Below are positions 17,931 through 27,633 of a stretch of DNA of 37,368 nucleotides, in pieces. The notes beneath the pieces are model-generated. The model saw only the letters and a program-made list of their open reading frames with translations. It ran no database searches and had not been told where the DNA came from. The stretch's first letter is position 1; each line of letters opens with the position of its first letter. Position numbers and translations under genes: made by a program. The DNA is from Minisyncoccota bacterium (GTDB lineage Bacteria > Patescibacteriota > Minisyncoccia > Minisyncoccales > Minisyncoccaceae), in the NCBI GenBank assembly GCA_028693895.1, contig JAQUUL010000003.1, positions 1-37,368 on the forward strand. Reading direction: 5' to 3'.

Positions 17931-18743
17931 ATGCAAAGAAAAAAAACAAAAATGAAAAATTTTCTTGTTCTAACTAAGAAAAAACCCGAAAAGAGTTTGA
18001 CTGTTAGAATTAAGAGGACTGGTGGAAGAGGAAGTGATGGAAGAATAACCACTAGACACATAGGAGGTGGAGCAAGAAAGCTTTATAGGATTATTGAATT
18101 TGCTCAAAAGAGAATGGATATGTTTGCAGAAGTTATGGCAATTGAGTATGATCCAAACAGAAACGCTTTTATTGCTTTGATTCAATATGAAGATGGAATT
18201 AAAAAATATATTATAGCTCCAGAGGAATTAAAAGCAGGAGATAAAATTATTTTTTCTGAAAAATCTGAACCTAATATTGGAAACAGAATGAAGTTGAAAA
18301 ATATTCCAGAAGGAACTACGATATATAATATAGAGTTAGAACCAAATAGAGGAGGTGTATTAGTTAGAGCAGCAGGAACAGGAGCAATTCTTCAAAACTA
18401 TGAAGGTGGATACGCAAAGATAAAAATGCCTTCTTCTGAAATAAGAAGAATATCAGGAGAATGTTTCGCTTCAATTGGAAAAGTTTCTAATTCAGAATAT
18501 AGATTTATTAATTGGTCAAAAGCAGGAACAAGCAGAAGAAAAGGAGTAAGGCCAACAGTAAGAGGTTCTGCTATGAATCCTTGTGATCATCCACATGGTG
18601 GAGGAGAAGGAAGAACAGGAATTGGTTTAAAACACCCTAAGACTCCATGGGGAAAACCAGCATTAGGAATAAAGACAAGAAAAACAAACAAGAAGTCATC
18701 AAAGTTAATTATTAATAGAAGAGTTAAGAAAAAGAGAAAATAA
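17931..18743 (+). CDS. rplB: 50S ribosomal protein L2
   Basis: [53 protein letters not shown]. Confidence 0.97.
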   Translation: MQRKKTKMKNFLVLTKKKPEKSLTVRIKRTGGRGSDGRITTRHIGGGARKLYRIIEFAQKRMDMFAEVMAIEYDPNRNAFIALIQYEDGIKKYIIAPEELKAGDKIIFSEKSEPNIGNRMKLKNIPEGTTIYNIELEPNRGGVLVRAAGTGAILQNYEGGYAKIKMPSSEIRRISGECFASIGKVSNSEYRFINWSKAGTSRRKGVRPTVRGSAMNPCDHPHGGGEGRTGIGLKHPKTPWGKPALGIKTRKTNKKSSKLIINRRVKKKRK

Positions 18744-18744
18744 T

Positions 18745-19068
18745 ATGTCAAGAAGTCTTAAAAAAGGTCCATATATTGACCCAAACGTAACAAAAAAAAT
18801 AGAAGGAAAGAAGCCGAGTGAAACTCCGCCTATTAAGACATGGTCTCGTGCATGCACTATCAGCCCTGAAATGATTGGATTTACTTTTGGTGTTCATAAT
18901 GGAAAAGACTTTCTTCAAGTTAAAGTTACAGAAGAAATGGTTGGACATAAGTTGGGTGAATTTTCTCCAACAACAAAGTTTTTAAGACATGGAGGAAAAA
19001 TGCAAAAAGAGTTAGAAAAAAATAAAGGAAAATCTGCTCCATCAAACGAGCCGGTTAAAATAAAATAA
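18745..19068 (+). CDS. rpsS: 30S ribosomal protein S19
   Basis: [50 protein letters not shown]. Confidence 0.96.
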   Translation: MSRSLKKGPYIDPNVTKKIEGKKPSETPPIKTWSRACTISPEMIGFTFGVHNGKDFLQVKVTEEMVGHKLGEFSPTTKFLRHGGKMQKELEKNKGKSAPSNEPVKIK

Positions 19069-19070
19069 TT

Positions 19071-19439
19071 ATGGCATTTGAAGTTAAATTAAAATATTTA
19101 CATATAGCCCCAAGAAAGGCAAGATTAGTAGCAGACTTGATTAGAGGGAAGAAAGCAGAGGAAGCTCAAACTATCTTAGGTTTTACTGTAAAGAAAGCTA
19201 GTGAGCCTGTTTTGAAACTTTTGAATTCAGCGCTATCTAATGCAAAAACATTAACAAATACAGATGCTAAAGATCTTTTTATTTCTAAGATTACAGTTGA
19301 TGAAGGCCCAGCTCTTAAAAGAATTTTACCTAAATCCAGAGGAAGAGGAGAAACGATTAAGAAGAAAATGTCACATATAACTTTAGTTTTAGACAAGAAA
19401 AGAGAAGAAGAAATTAAAAACAAAAAAAATGAGTCATAA
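19071..19439 (+). CDS. rplV: 50S ribosomal protein L22
   Basis: KYLHIAPRKARLVADLIRGKKAEEAQ, VDEGPALKRILPKSRGRGETIKKKMSHITLVL. Confidence 0.96.
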   Translation: MAFEVKLKYLHIAPRKARLVADLIRGKKAEEAQTILGFTVKKASEPVLKLLNSALSNAKTLTNTDAKDLFISKITVDEGPALKRILPKSRGRGETIKKKMSHITLVLDKKREEEIKNKKNES

Positions 19440-20100
19440 AGTTCACCCTAAAATTTTTAGAATAAAAGGAATCCAAGATTGGTTGTCACAAGGATTTTAT
19501 GGAAGCAAACCTTTAGAAGATATAAAGGAAGATTTTATAATCAGAAAATTTTTGATAAATAAATTGAAAGAATCAAGTGTTGAAAAAATTGAAATAGAAA
19601 AATATTCTAATAAAATCAATGTTGTTGTTTATTCAGCTAGACCGGGAATTATTATTGGAAGAGGGGGAGAAGGAATTGAAAAGATTAGATTAGAATTATT
19701 AAAAGAAGTATTTAAGAAAAATAATCTAACATTGAAAGATTTGAGCGTTTTAGAAAAGAAATTAAAAATGGAAGTTAGGGAAGTATCAAATCCTTGGACA
19801 TCATCTGTTTTAATTGGACAATGGATAGCACAAAGAATTGAAAAGAGGTCACCATTCAGAAAAACAATAAAACAAGCTATAGAAAAGACAATGGCAAATA
19901 AGGAAGTTAAAGGTATTAAGGTGCAGGTTTCAGGAAGATTAGATGGTGCTCAAATTGCAAGAACAGAATGGTTAGAAAAAGGAAGATTGCCAAGACAGAC
20001 AATAAGAGCAGAAATTGATTATAGTCTTTCAGAAGCAAGATGTACTTATGGAACAATAGGAATTAAGGTTTGGATATATAAAGGAGATAAATTTGAATAA
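19429..20100 (+). CDS. rpsC: 30S ribosomal protein S3
   Basis: MSHKVHPKIFRI, SARPGIIIGRGGEGIEKIR, GIKVQVSGRLDGAQIARTEW. Confidence 0.96.
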   Translation: MSHKVHPKIFRIKGIQDWLSQGFYGSKPLEDIKEDFIIRKFLINKLKESSVEKIEIEKYSNKINVVVYSARPGIIIGRGGEGIEKIRLELLKEVFKKNNLTLKDLSVLEKKLKMEVREVSNPWTSSVLIGQWIAQRIEKRSPFRKTIKQAIEKTMANKEVKGIKVQVSGRLDGAQIARTEWLEKGRLPRQTIRAEIDYSLSEARCTYGTIGIKVWIYKGDKFE

Positions 20101-20102
20101 TT

Positions 20103-20516
20103 ATGTTAGCACCAAAGAAATTAAAACACAGAAAACATCAAAAAGGTAGAGGAACAAAAAGACTTTTTGAAAGTAGAGGAACAAATATCAATTTTGGAAC
20201 TTTCGGATTGAAAGCAACTACAGAAAAATGGATTACAAGTAACCAAATTGAAGCTTGCAGAAGAGTAATTATTAGATATTTAAGAAAAGGTGGAAAACTT
20301 TGGATAAGAATTTTTCCTTCAAAAGTTATTACTAAAAAAGGACAAGAAGTGCCAATGGGAGGAGGTAAAGGTTCTTTAGACCATTATGTTTTTCCTGTAA
20401 AACCAGGTAGAATATTATTTGAAATTGAGGGAATTAGTGAAACTGATGCTAAAGATGCATTAAGAAAAGCGGGAGATAAGTTGCCATTAAAGACAAAATT
20501 TGTTAAGAAACAATAG
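20103..20516 (+). CDS. rplP: 50S ribosomal protein L16
   Basis: MLAPKKLKHRKHQKGR, ITSNQIEACRRVIIRYLRKGGKLWIRIFPSK, PMGGGKGSLDHYV. Confidence 0.97.
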   Translation: MLAPKKLKHRKHQKGRGTKRLFESRGTNINFGTFGLKATTEKWITSNQIEACRRVIIRYLRKGGKLWIRIFPSKVITKKGQEVPMGGGKGSLDHYVFPVKPGRILFEIEGISETDAKDALRKAGDKLPLKTKFVKKQ

Positions 20517-20520
20517 TAGT

Positions 20521-20703
20521 ATGAAAAAGAAAGATTTATCAACACAAAAGAAAGAAGACCTAATTAAGTTACTTGAGGAAAAAAGAGAAAATATTAAAGA
20601 TTTTAATTTTAAGTCTGTTTCTGGCGGAGTAAAAGACACAAAGAGATTAAGGGAAGACAAAAAAGATATTGCAAGAATATTGACAATATTAAATAAAAAA
20701 TAA
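20521..20703 (+). CDS. rpmC: 50S ribosomal protein L29
   Basis: MKKKDLSTQKKEDLIKLLEEKRENIKDFNFKSVSGGVKDTKRLREDKKDIARILTILN; position between L16 and S17. Start at ATG 20521. Confidence 0.92.
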   Translation: MKKKDLSTQKKEDLIKLLEEKRENIKDFNFKSVSGGVKDTKRLREDKKDIARILTILNKK

Positions 20704-20704
20704 T

Positions 20705-20944
20705 ATGCCAAAAAAAGAATTAATAGGTTTAATAGTTTCAGATAAAATGCAGAAGACTGCCGTGGTTGAGGTTGAAAGAATTAAAGAACATCCAAAGTAT
20801 AAGAGAAGATATAAGATTCACAAGAAATACAAGGCTCATGTTGAAACTGGAGAATATAAGATAGGAGATAAAGTTTTAATTAGAGAGTGTACACCAATTT
20901 CTAAAGACAAGAAATGGGAAATTATTTCAAAAATAGATAAATAA
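20705..20944 (+). CDS. rpsQ: 30S ribosomal protein S17
   Basis: LIGLIVSDKMQKTAVVEVERIKEHPKYKRRYKIHKKYKAHVETGEYKIGDKVLIRECTPISKDKKW. Confidence 0.96.
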   Translation: MPKKELIGLIVSDKMQKTAVVEVERIKEHPKYKRRYKIHKKYKAHVETGEYKIGDKVLIRECTPISKDKKWEIISKIDK

Positions 20945-20954
20945 ATAAAAGAAA

Positions 20955-21326
20955 ATGATACAGACAGAAACAATGTTAAAAGTTGCTGATAATAGCGGAG
21001 GAAAGACAGTAAAATGTATCCGTATTTTAGGTGGAACAAGAAAAAGGTATGCTGAGATAGGAGATATTATTGTTGTTGCTGTTAAAGATGCTGAACCTAG
21101 AAAGAATGTTAAGAAGCATCAAGTATTAAAAGCAGTTGTTGTTAGAAAGAAATCCTCAACAAGAAGAAAAAATGGTAGTTATATCAGATTTGATGATAAT
21201 GCTGTTGTGATATTAGAAGGAACTTCAAAAGAACCAAAAGGTACAAGAATAATTGGACCAGTTGCTCGTGAAGTAAGGGAAAAAGGTTTTGAAAAAATTT
21301 CAACAATGACAAAAAATTTAATTTAA
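20955..21326 (+). CDS. rplN: 50S ribosomal protein L14
   Basis: [60 protein letters not shown]. Confidence 0.97.
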   Translation: MIQTETMLKVADNSGGKTVKCIRILGGTRKRYAEIGDIIVVAVKDAEPRKNVKKHQVLKAVVVRKKSSTRRKNGSYIRFDDNAVVILEGTSKEPKGTRIIGPVAREVREKGFEKISTMTKNLI

Positions 21327-21330
21327 GAAT

Positions 21331-21636
21331 ATGAAAATAAAAAAGGATGATCAAGTTTTAATAATTGCAGGAAACGATAAAGGAAAGAAAGGAAAAGTTT
21401 TAAAGTCTTTGCCATCAAAGGAAAAGATTGTTGTTGAGGGTATCGCTTTAGTTAAAAAACATGTTAAACCTAGAAAGTCCGGACAAAAAGGACAAATAGC
21501 TACAGCTCCTAGAGCAATTAGTGTAACAAATGCTAAAATTATTTGTTCTAAATGTGGAAAGGCAACTAGAGTTGGATACGAAGTTATAGATAAAAAGAAG
21601 TACCGTGTTTGTAAAAAATGCGGAGCAAAGATTTAA
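21331..21636 (+). CDS. rplX: 50S ribosomal protein L24
   Basis: MKIKKDDQVLIIAGNDKGKKGKVLKSLPSKEKIVVEGIALVKKHVKP, C-terminal CSKCGKATRVGY...CKKCGA. Confidence 0.96.
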   Translation: MKIKKDDQVLIIAGNDKGKKGKVLKSLPSKEKIVVEGIALVKKHVKPRKSGQKGQIATAPRAISVTNAKIICSKCGKATRVGYEVIDKKKYRVCKKCGAKI

Positions 21637-21646
21637 TTAAATTGAT

Positions 21647-22213
21647 ATGGCAATAATTAGCACAAAAGAAAAATATAAAGAAAAAGCAATTTCAGGAATG
21701 AAGGAAAAGTTTCAATACAAAAATGTAATGTCTGTTCCTCGAATTCAAAAAGTAGTTATTAATACTGGTTTTGGAAGAATTGTTTCTACTAAGACAAAAG
21801 ATGAACAAAGGAAATTTTCTGAATATATTATTAATAATATAGGTGCTATTTGCGGGCAAAGGCCAGTTTTAACAGTTGCTAGGAAATCAATTTCAACTTT
21901 TAAATTAAGAGAAGGAAGTATTATTGGTTCAAAGGTAACATTGAGAGGAAAAAAGATGTACGATTTTATTGATAAATTAGTAAATATTGTTCTTCCTCGT
22001 TCAAGAGACTTCTTAGGAATTAAATTAAGTGCTATCGATGCTAATGGTAACTTTAATTTAGGTATTAAGGAGCATATTGTTTTTCCTGAGATTTCTCCGG
22101 AAAAATCGCCAATCATTCTTGGATTAGAAATTACAATAGTTACAGATGCAAAGAACAGAGAAGAGGGATTAGAATTATTTAAATTACTTGACTTTCCTTT
22201 CAAGAAAAGTTAA
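21647..22213 (+). CDS. rplE: 50S ribosomal protein L5
   Basis: MSVPRIQKVVINTGFGR, GQRPVLTVARKSISTFKLREGSIIGSKVTLRGKKMYDFIDKLVNIVLPRSRDF. Confidence 0.97.
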   Translation: MAIISTKEKYKEKAISGMKEKFQYKNVMSVPRIQKVVINTGFGRIVSTKTKDEQRKFSEYIINNIGAICGQRPVLTVARKSISTFKLREGSIIGSKVTLRGKKMYDFIDKLVNIVLPRSRDFLGIKLSAIDANGNFNLGIKEHIVFPEISPEKSPIILGLEITIVTDAKNREEGLELFKLLDFPFKKS

Positions 22214-22228
22214 AGTCAATAAGTATTT

Positions 22229-22414
22229 ATGGCAAAAACATCAAAAATAGCAAAATCAAATAAAAAACCAAAGTTTTCAACAAGAATAGAAAACAGATGT
22301 TTTAAGTGTGGAAGAAATAGAGGATACATTAGAAAATTTGGATTATGTAGAATTTGTTTCAGAGAAATGGCTAATCGTGGCGAATTGCCAGGAGTTAAGA
22401 AAAGTAGTTGGTAA
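22229..22414 (+). CDS. rpsN: 30S ribosomal protein S14, zinc-binding type
   Basis: [39 protein letters not shown]. Confidence 0.96.
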   Translation: MAKTSKIAKSNKKPKFSTRIENRCFKCGRNRGYIRKFGLCRICFREMANRGELPGVKKSSW

Positions 22415-22429
22415 TATAATACAAAAAAA

Positions 22430-22822
22430 ATGGATCCAATAGCAAACATGATCAGTTCAATAAATAATGCACAAGCTGTAGGAAAAAAACAGATAGTTTT
22501 TTATCCTTACTCTAATTTTAAGTATTCGATTTTAGAGCTTTTGCAAAGAGAAGGTTTTATAGAAAACTTAGAAAAAAAAGGAAGACTTTCAAAAAGAAAA
22601 ATCGTTGCAGATTTAAAATATGACGAAGAGGGAAATCCTAAAATTACAAAGATTAAAATGATTTCAAAACAAGGTCAAAGAATTTATTCAACATATAAAG
22701 AAATGAAATCAGTAAAATCAGGACACGGTTTTTCAATAGTTACAACTTCAAAAGGGTTGATGACTAATAAAGAAGCAAGAAAAGAGAAAGAAGGGGGAGA
22801 AATAATTTGTGAAATTTGGTAA
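22430..22822 (+). CDS. rpsH: 30S ribosomal protein S8
   Basis: MDPIANMISSINNAQAVGKKQ, GHGFSIVTTSKGLMTNKEARKEKEGGEIICEIW. Confidence 0.95.
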   Translation: MDPIANMISSINNAQAVGKKQIVFYPYSNFKYSILELLQREGFIENLEKKGRLSKRKIVADLKYDEEGNPKITKIKMISKQGQRIYSTYKEMKSVKSGHGFSIVTTSKGLMTNKEARKEKEGGEIICEIW

Positions 22823-22826
22823 AAAT

Positions 22827-23363
22827 ATGTCAAGAATAGGAAAACAAGAAATTTTAATACCAGCGGGAGTGGAAGTTTCAATCAATGGATCAAAGGTAGA
22901 TGTTAAAGGCCCAAAAGGAAGCCTAAAAATGAAAGCACTTCCTGAGATTTTAATTGAAATTAAAGATAATGCTATCTATTTTTCTCCTAAAAAAGAAGAT
23001 TTAAAATCTAAAGCATATTGGGGACTAACAAGAACTCTTGTTAGCAATATGGTAGAAGGTGTTTCTAAAGGTTTTGAGAAGAAGTTGGAAATTAATGGAG
23101 TTGGATTTAAAGTAAGATTAGAAGGAAAAAAATTAATATTAGATGTTGGTTTTAGTCATTCAGTAGAAGTTGAAGCTCCAGAAGGAATAGAATTCTTAGT
23201 AGAAAAGAACTTAATTACTGTTTTGGGAATAGATAAAGAACTTGTTGGTCAGGTTTCTGCAAAGATTAGAAGAATTAGACCACCAGAACCTTACAAAGGA
23301 AAAGGTATTAAATATTTAGATGAGATTATTAAAAGAAAAGTAGGTAAGAAAACTGCTGCATAA
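22827..23363 (+). CDS. rplF: 50S ribosomal protein L6
   Basis: [52 protein letters not shown]; start at ATG 22827. Confidence 0.96.
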   Translation: MSRIGKQEILIPAGVEVSINGSKVDVKGPKGSLKMKALPEILIEIKDNAIYFSPKKEDLKSKAYWGLTRTLVSNMVEGVSKGFEKKLEINGVGFKVRLEGKKLILDVGFSHSVEVEAPEGIEFLVEKNLITVLGIDKELVGQVSAKIRRIRPPEPYKGKGIKYLDEIIKRKVGKKTAA

Positions 23364-23367
23364 TAAT

Positions 23368-23700
23368 ATGTTAGAAAAAAAAGAAAAAAGAATAAAAAGA
23401 CATAAGAAGATTACTTCTAGAATAGGAATTGAGAAGCCAAGGCTTTGTGTTTTTCGAAGTAATCAATATATTTATGCTCAAATAATAGATTCAGGTAAAA
23501 CTATTTTATCTGTTAATGACTCAAAAGATAAGGCTAAAAATAATAAAGTAGAGTCATCTAAAAATATAGGAAAATTAATTGCTGAAAAAGCTATCGAGAA
23601 AAAAATAACTGAAGTTGTTTTTGACAGGGGAGGTTATAAATATCACGGAAGAGTAAAAGCCTTAGCTGAAGGCGCAAGAGAAGGAGGATTAAAATTCTAA
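23368..23700 (+). CDS. rplR: 50S ribosomal protein L18
   Basis: [54 protein letters not shown]. Confidence 0.96.
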   Translation: MLEKKEKRIKRHKKITSRIGIEKPRLCVFRSNQYIYAQIIDSGKTILSVNDSKDKAKNNKVESSKNIGKLIAEKAIEKKITEVVFDRGGYKYHGRVKALAEGAREGGLKF

Positions 23701-23704
23701 TATT

Positions 23705-24187
23705 ATGATGAAAAATACAAAGTTTGAAAGAAAAAGAGAAAAAGAAGAAGTAAAAGATGAATTTGATTCAAAGCTTTTGGATTTAGCAAGGGTTACTAAG
23801 GTTACTGGGGGAGGAAAAACAATGAGATTTAGGGCAGTTATGGTAGCAGGAAATAAAACTGGAAAGGTTGGAATCGGTGTTTCTAAAGGACTTGATGTTT
23901 CTCAGGCAATTGAAAAAGCAACTAAGGCTGCTAAGAAGAATTTAAAAGATATTCCTATTGTAAACGGGACAATTCCTTTTGAAGTAGAGGCTAAATTAGG
24001 ACCATCAAAAGTAATTATAAAACCTCAAAAGAAAGGAAAAGGTCTTGTTGCAGGAGGAACAATTAGATTGATATGTTCTTTGGCAGGAATTGAAGATGTT
24101 TCTTCAAAATCAATTAGTAGAACAAAAAATAAATTAAATAATGCAAGAGCAACAATGAAAGCCTTGTCTAAATTGAATAAGAAATAA
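23705..24187 (+). CDS. rpsE: 30S ribosomal protein S5
   Basis: RVTKVTGGGKTMRFRAVMVAGNKTGKVGIGVSKGLDVSQAIEKA. Confidence 0.96.
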   Translation: MMKNTKFERKREKEEVKDEFDSKLLDLARVTKVTGGGKTMRFRAVMVAGNKTGKVGIGVSKGLDVSQAIEKATKAAKKNLKDIPIVNGTIPFEVEAKLGPSKVIIKPQKKGKGLVAGGTIRLICSLAGIEDVSSKSISRTKNKLNNARATMKALSKLNKK

Positions 24188-24188
24188 A

Positions 24189-24623
24189 ATGCAATTACAC
24201 GAGATAAAAAAGAATAGTACTTTCAAGAGCAAAAAGAGAGTTGGAAGAGGAGGTAAAAAAGGAACCTATTGTGGTACAGGCGGAAAGGGACAAAAAGGTA
24301 GAGCTGGTGCAAAATTCCAACCAATTATTAGAACTTGGATTAAGAAGTATCCTAAGCTTAGAGGTTATAATTTTAATATTATTAATAAATATTCTATTGT
24401 TGATGTTAGTGTTTTAGAGAATAAATTTGAAGAATCAGCAATTATCAATCCTAAAGTTTTAACAGACGATAAGATTATAAGAAGAATAAATGGAAAGATT
24501 CCATTAATTAAGATATTAGGAAAAGGTGATATTAAAAAAGCTTTAACTATTGAAGGTTGTTTAGTTTCAAAAACTGCTAAAGAAAAAATTGAAAAAGCAG
24601 GAGGAAAAGTTAAAGAAAAATAA
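24189..24623 (+). CDS. rplO: 50S ribosomal protein L15
   Basis: RVGRGGKKGTYCGTGGKGQKGRAGAKF; directly after rpsE (no rpmD between). Confidence 0.94.
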   Translation: MQLHEIKKNSTFKSKKRVGRGGKKGTYCGTGGKGQKGRAGAKFQPIIRTWIKKYPKLRGYNFNIINKYSIVDVSVLENKFEESAIINPKVLTDDKIIRRINGKIPLIKILGKGDIKKALTIEGCLVSKTAKEKIEKAGGKVKEK

Positions 24624-24625
24624 AA

Positions 24626-25870
24626 ATGTTTAAAAAAATCATTGAAATTTTTAAAGCAAAAGAATTAAGGTATAAAATACTTTTTGTTTTGTTTGTTTTT
24701 GCAATATTCAGATTAATGGCTAATATCGCCATTCCGGGAATAGATGTTTCAAAAATAAGAGATTTCTTTTCAGGAAATCAATTTTTCGGTTTAATGAATT
24801 TATTTACAGGAGGAGCATTAGATAATGTTTCTATTGTGATGCTTGGACTTGGACCGTATATTACAGCAGTTATTATATTCCAATTGTTAACAATGGTCTT
24901 TCCTCAGATGGAAAAATTATATAAAGAAGAAGGAGAAGCAGGAAGACAAAAATTTAATCAATACTGTAGAATAGCCGCAGTTCCTTTTGCCCTTATTCAA
25001 GGATATAGTATGATTTTCTTTTTAAAGTCTCAAGGAGCTATTACCACTCTAGATCCAATTACAATGATAACAGCAGTTTTATCTATTGTTGCTGGTTCTA
25101 CTATTTTAATGTGGCTAGGAGAATTGATTTCTGAAAAAGGAATTGGAAATGGTGTTTCACTTTTAATTTTTGCTGGTATTGTTGCAGATTTTCCAAACAA
25201 TATTCAGAAAATGTTTATAACATTTGATCAAACTCAGATATTCTCATATATCTTATTTGTAGCTCTTTCTTTGTTAGTTATAGTTGGTGTTGTTTTAATT
25301 AATGAAGGCAGAAGAAATATTCCTATTTCTTATGCTAAAAGAGTAAGAGGGAATAAGATGTACGGAGGAGCTTCAACTTATTTACCTTTGAATATTAATC
25401 CAGCAGGGGTTATTCCAATCATATTTGCACTTTCATTCTTGATGCTTCCTTCAATGTTAGCTTCATTCTTAGGATGGGAAGCAGTTTCAAGATTTTTAGA
25501 TAATCCTTGGATATATGGAACAATATACTTTATTCTTGTGTTTATGTTTACATTTTTCTATACAGCAGTTACATTTGATCCTAAAAGTATATCAACTAAT
25601 TTACAAAAGATGGGAGGCTTTATTCCAGGAATTAGACCAGGTGAAAATACAGCACAATTTTTACAGAATATATTAAGTAAAGTTTTAGTAATTGGAGCAA
25701 CATCATTAGGATTGATTGCAGTGATGCCTTCAATTATTCAAGGAATAACTGGAATTCAAGAATTTAGTTTCATGATTGGTGGGACTGCATTAATCATTAT
25801 TGTTTCTGTTGCTTTGGAAACAATGAGACAGATTAATTCTCAGTTAGAAATGAGAGAGTACGATGCATAA
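24626..25870 (+). CDS. secY: Protein translocase subunit SecY
   Basis: FRLMANIAIPGIDVSKI, LMNLFTGGALDNVSIVMLGLGPYITAVIIFQLLTM, GIRPGENTAQFL. Confidence 0.97.
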   Translation: MFKKIIEIFKAKELRYKILFVLFVFAIFRLMANIAIPGIDVSKIRDFFSGNQFFGLMNLFTGGALDNVSIVMLGLGPYITAVIIFQLLTMVFPQMEKLYKEEGEAGRQKFNQYCRIAAVPFALIQGYSMIFFLKSQGAITTLDPITMITAVLSIVAGSTILMWLGELISEKGIGNGVSLLIFAGIVADFPNNIQKMFITFDQTQIFSYILFVALSLLVIVGVVLINEGRRNIPISYAKRVRGNKMYGGASTYLPLNINPAGVIPIIFALSFLMLPSMLASFLGWEAVSRFLDNPWIYGTIYFILVFMFTFFYTAVTFDPKSISTNLQKMGGFIPGIRPGENTAQFLQNILSKVLVIGATSLGLIAVMPSIIQGITGIQEFSFMIGGTALIIIVSVALETMRQINSQLEMREYDA

Positions 25871-25889
25871 TTTTTAATATCTATTAAAG

Positions 25890-25917
25890 ATAGAAGAATT
25901 TTTCTTCTATTTTTTTA
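25890..25917 (+). terminator. Intrinsic terminator between secY and adk
   Basis: ATAGAAGAA (25890-25898)-TTT-TTCTTCTAT (25902-25910) followed by TTTTTTATTTTTTT. Confidence 0.75.
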
Positions 25918-25951
25918 TTTTTTGTAATATAATTAAATTAATATAAAAAAG

Positions 25952-26632
25952 ATGAACAAAAATCCATTAGTTTTAATTTTGCTTGGTAAGTCTGGTGCTG
26001 GAAAAGGCACACAATTAGATTTATTAAAAAATAATCTTAAATTAGATTTTATTGGTACGGGAGAGCTTTTGAGAAATAGAAAAAAGATAGAAGATTTTAC
26101 GGGCAAGAAAATTGCTGATGTGATAGATAATGGCGGTATTATTGCTACCCCAGTTCCATTTAAGTTATGGATGGATTCTTTTGAGAATATTAAAAATAGT
26201 GGAGATATTGAAAACGGTCTTATTATTGATGGTTCTCCAAGAAAAATTAAAGAAGCATGGTTATTAGATGATGCATTAGATTGGTTTGAATGGAATAAAA
26301 GAGTAAAAATTATTCTTATTGATATTTCTAACGAAGAAGCTATTTCTAGACTTACTAGAAGAAAGACTTGTCCTCAATGTGGTAAAATTATGATGTTTTC
26401 AAAAGATATGGAGGATATAGAAAATTGTCCTAACTGTGGAAGTAAACTTGTAAAAAGACAAGATGATACTGCTGAAAGAATTCAAAAAAGATTAGAATGG
26501 TTTGACGATGAAGTTGGGCAAGTTATCAAATATTACGAAGACAACAATAAACTTATAAGGGTAAACGGAGAACAAAGTGTAGATGATGTTTATAGCGATA
26601 TAATAAAAGCTATTGAAAATGATAACGATTAA
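25952..26632 (+). CDS. adk: Adenylate kinase
   Basis: ILLGKSGAGKGTQLDLL, IGTGELLR, IIDGSPRKIKEAWLL, zinc LID TCPQCGK...CPNCGSKLVKRQDDT. Confidence 0.92.
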   Translation: MNKNPLVLILLGKSGAGKGTQLDLLKNNLKLDFIGTGELLRNRKKIEDFTGKKIADVIDNGGIIATPVPFKLWMDSFENIKNSGDIENGLIIDGSPRKIKEAWLLDDALDWFEWNKRVKIILIDISNEEAISRLTRRKTCPQCGKIMMFSKDMEDIENCPNCGSKLVKRQDDTAERIQKRLEWFDDEVGQVIKYYEDNNKLIRVNGEQSVDDVYSDIIKAIENDND

Positions 26633-27413
26633 AACAAAAGAAGAAATTGAATTAATGGCTAAGGGTGGTAAAATCTTAAAGTCAGTAATAGATAAATTAG
26701 GTAAATATATTACTGTTGGAATAAGTGGTAAAGACATAGAAAAAATAGCAGATAAGCTAATTGAAGAAACAGGAGGAATAGCTAACTTTAAAGGTCAAGA
26801 CGGTTTTCCGTCTTGTCTTTGTTTTTCAATTAACGAAGAGATTGTCCATGGTACACCTGATGAAAGAGTTTTAAAAAATGGAGATATAGTAACTCTTGAT
26901 ATTGGAATATTTTTTCCCTTAAATGTTTTTTTAGAAGGAAGTATAGATTATAAAAAATATCCTAATCTAAAAAATGGTTTTCATACTGATATGGCTAGAA
27001 CATATGCTGTAGGAGAAGTTGATTTTAATATACAGAGATTAATTAAAGCCAATAAAAAAGCCCTTAAGAGAGGGATTAGTCAAGTTAAGGCTGGAAATAA
27101 ATTTGGACAGATTGGTTCAGAAATAGAAAAGTTTGCCACAAAAGAAGGATATAATGTTATTAAAGATTTATGTGGACATGGTATAGGCTCCAATCTTCAT
27201 GAAGATCCAGATGTATTAAATTATGGAGATAAAAAATGGGGAGAGATAATGAAAGAAGGTATGGTTTTTTGTATAGAACCGATGCTTTCACTTGGAAGCG
27301 ATGAAATTATTAAAAAAGGAACATCTTATGTTACTGAAGATAATTCTCTTACTGCTCATTTTGAAGATATGGTAGCTGTGACAAAAAATGGAGTTATAAT
27401 TTTGACATTATAA
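26619..27413 (+). CDS. map: Type I methionyl aminopeptidase
   Basis: MITIKTKEEIELMAKGGKIL, VTLDIGIFF...HTDMARTYAVG, DLCGHGIGSNLHEDP, VFCIEPML, HFEDMVAVT. Start at ATG 26619. Confidence 0.93.
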   Translation: MITIKTKEEIELMAKGGKILKSVIDKLGKYITVGISGKDIEKIADKLIEETGGIANFKGQDGFPSCLCFSINEEIVHGTPDERVLKNGDIVTLDIGIFFPLNVFLEGSIDYKKYPNLKNGFHTDMARTYAVGEVDFNIQRLIKANKKALKRGISQVKAGNKFGQIGSEIEKFATKEGYNVIKDLCGHGIGSNLHEDPDVLNYGDKKWGEIMKEGMVFCIEPMLSLGSDEIIKKGTSYVTEDNSLTAHFEDMVAVTKNGVIILTL

Positions 27414-27445
27414 TAAAAAATATATATAATAATTTTGGTGAAAAG

Positions 27446-27595
27446 ATGACTAAAAAAATAGAAATCTTGGGTATTGAAATTAATGCCGAAAGAACAGAAA
27501 AAATAAACATGCCTGATTACAAATTCTATAGAATCAGGTCTGCTGAAAAAGCAGATAGACAAATAGAGTCACACAACAAGCGATTATTTCAATAA
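27446..27595 (+). CDS. Small conserved-looking hypothetical protein (49 aa), not in ORF track
   Basis: ATG 27446: MTKKIEILGIEINAERTEKINMPDYKFYRIRSAEKADRQIESHNKRLFQ*. Fills the gap between map and the SMEP gene; its 3' end overlaps a terminator. Confidence 0.5.
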   Translation: MTKKIEILGIEINAERTEKINMPDYKFYRIRSAEKADRQIESHNKRLFQ

Positions 27596-27605
27596 TCGCT
27601 TTTCA
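27578..27605 (+). terminator. Intrinsic terminator
   Basis: AAGCGATTAT (27578-27587)-TTCA-ATAATCGCTT (27592-27601), followed by TT. Confidence 0.65.
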
Positions 27606-27633
27606 TATTCTTAAAATATGTTAAGATGTTATT

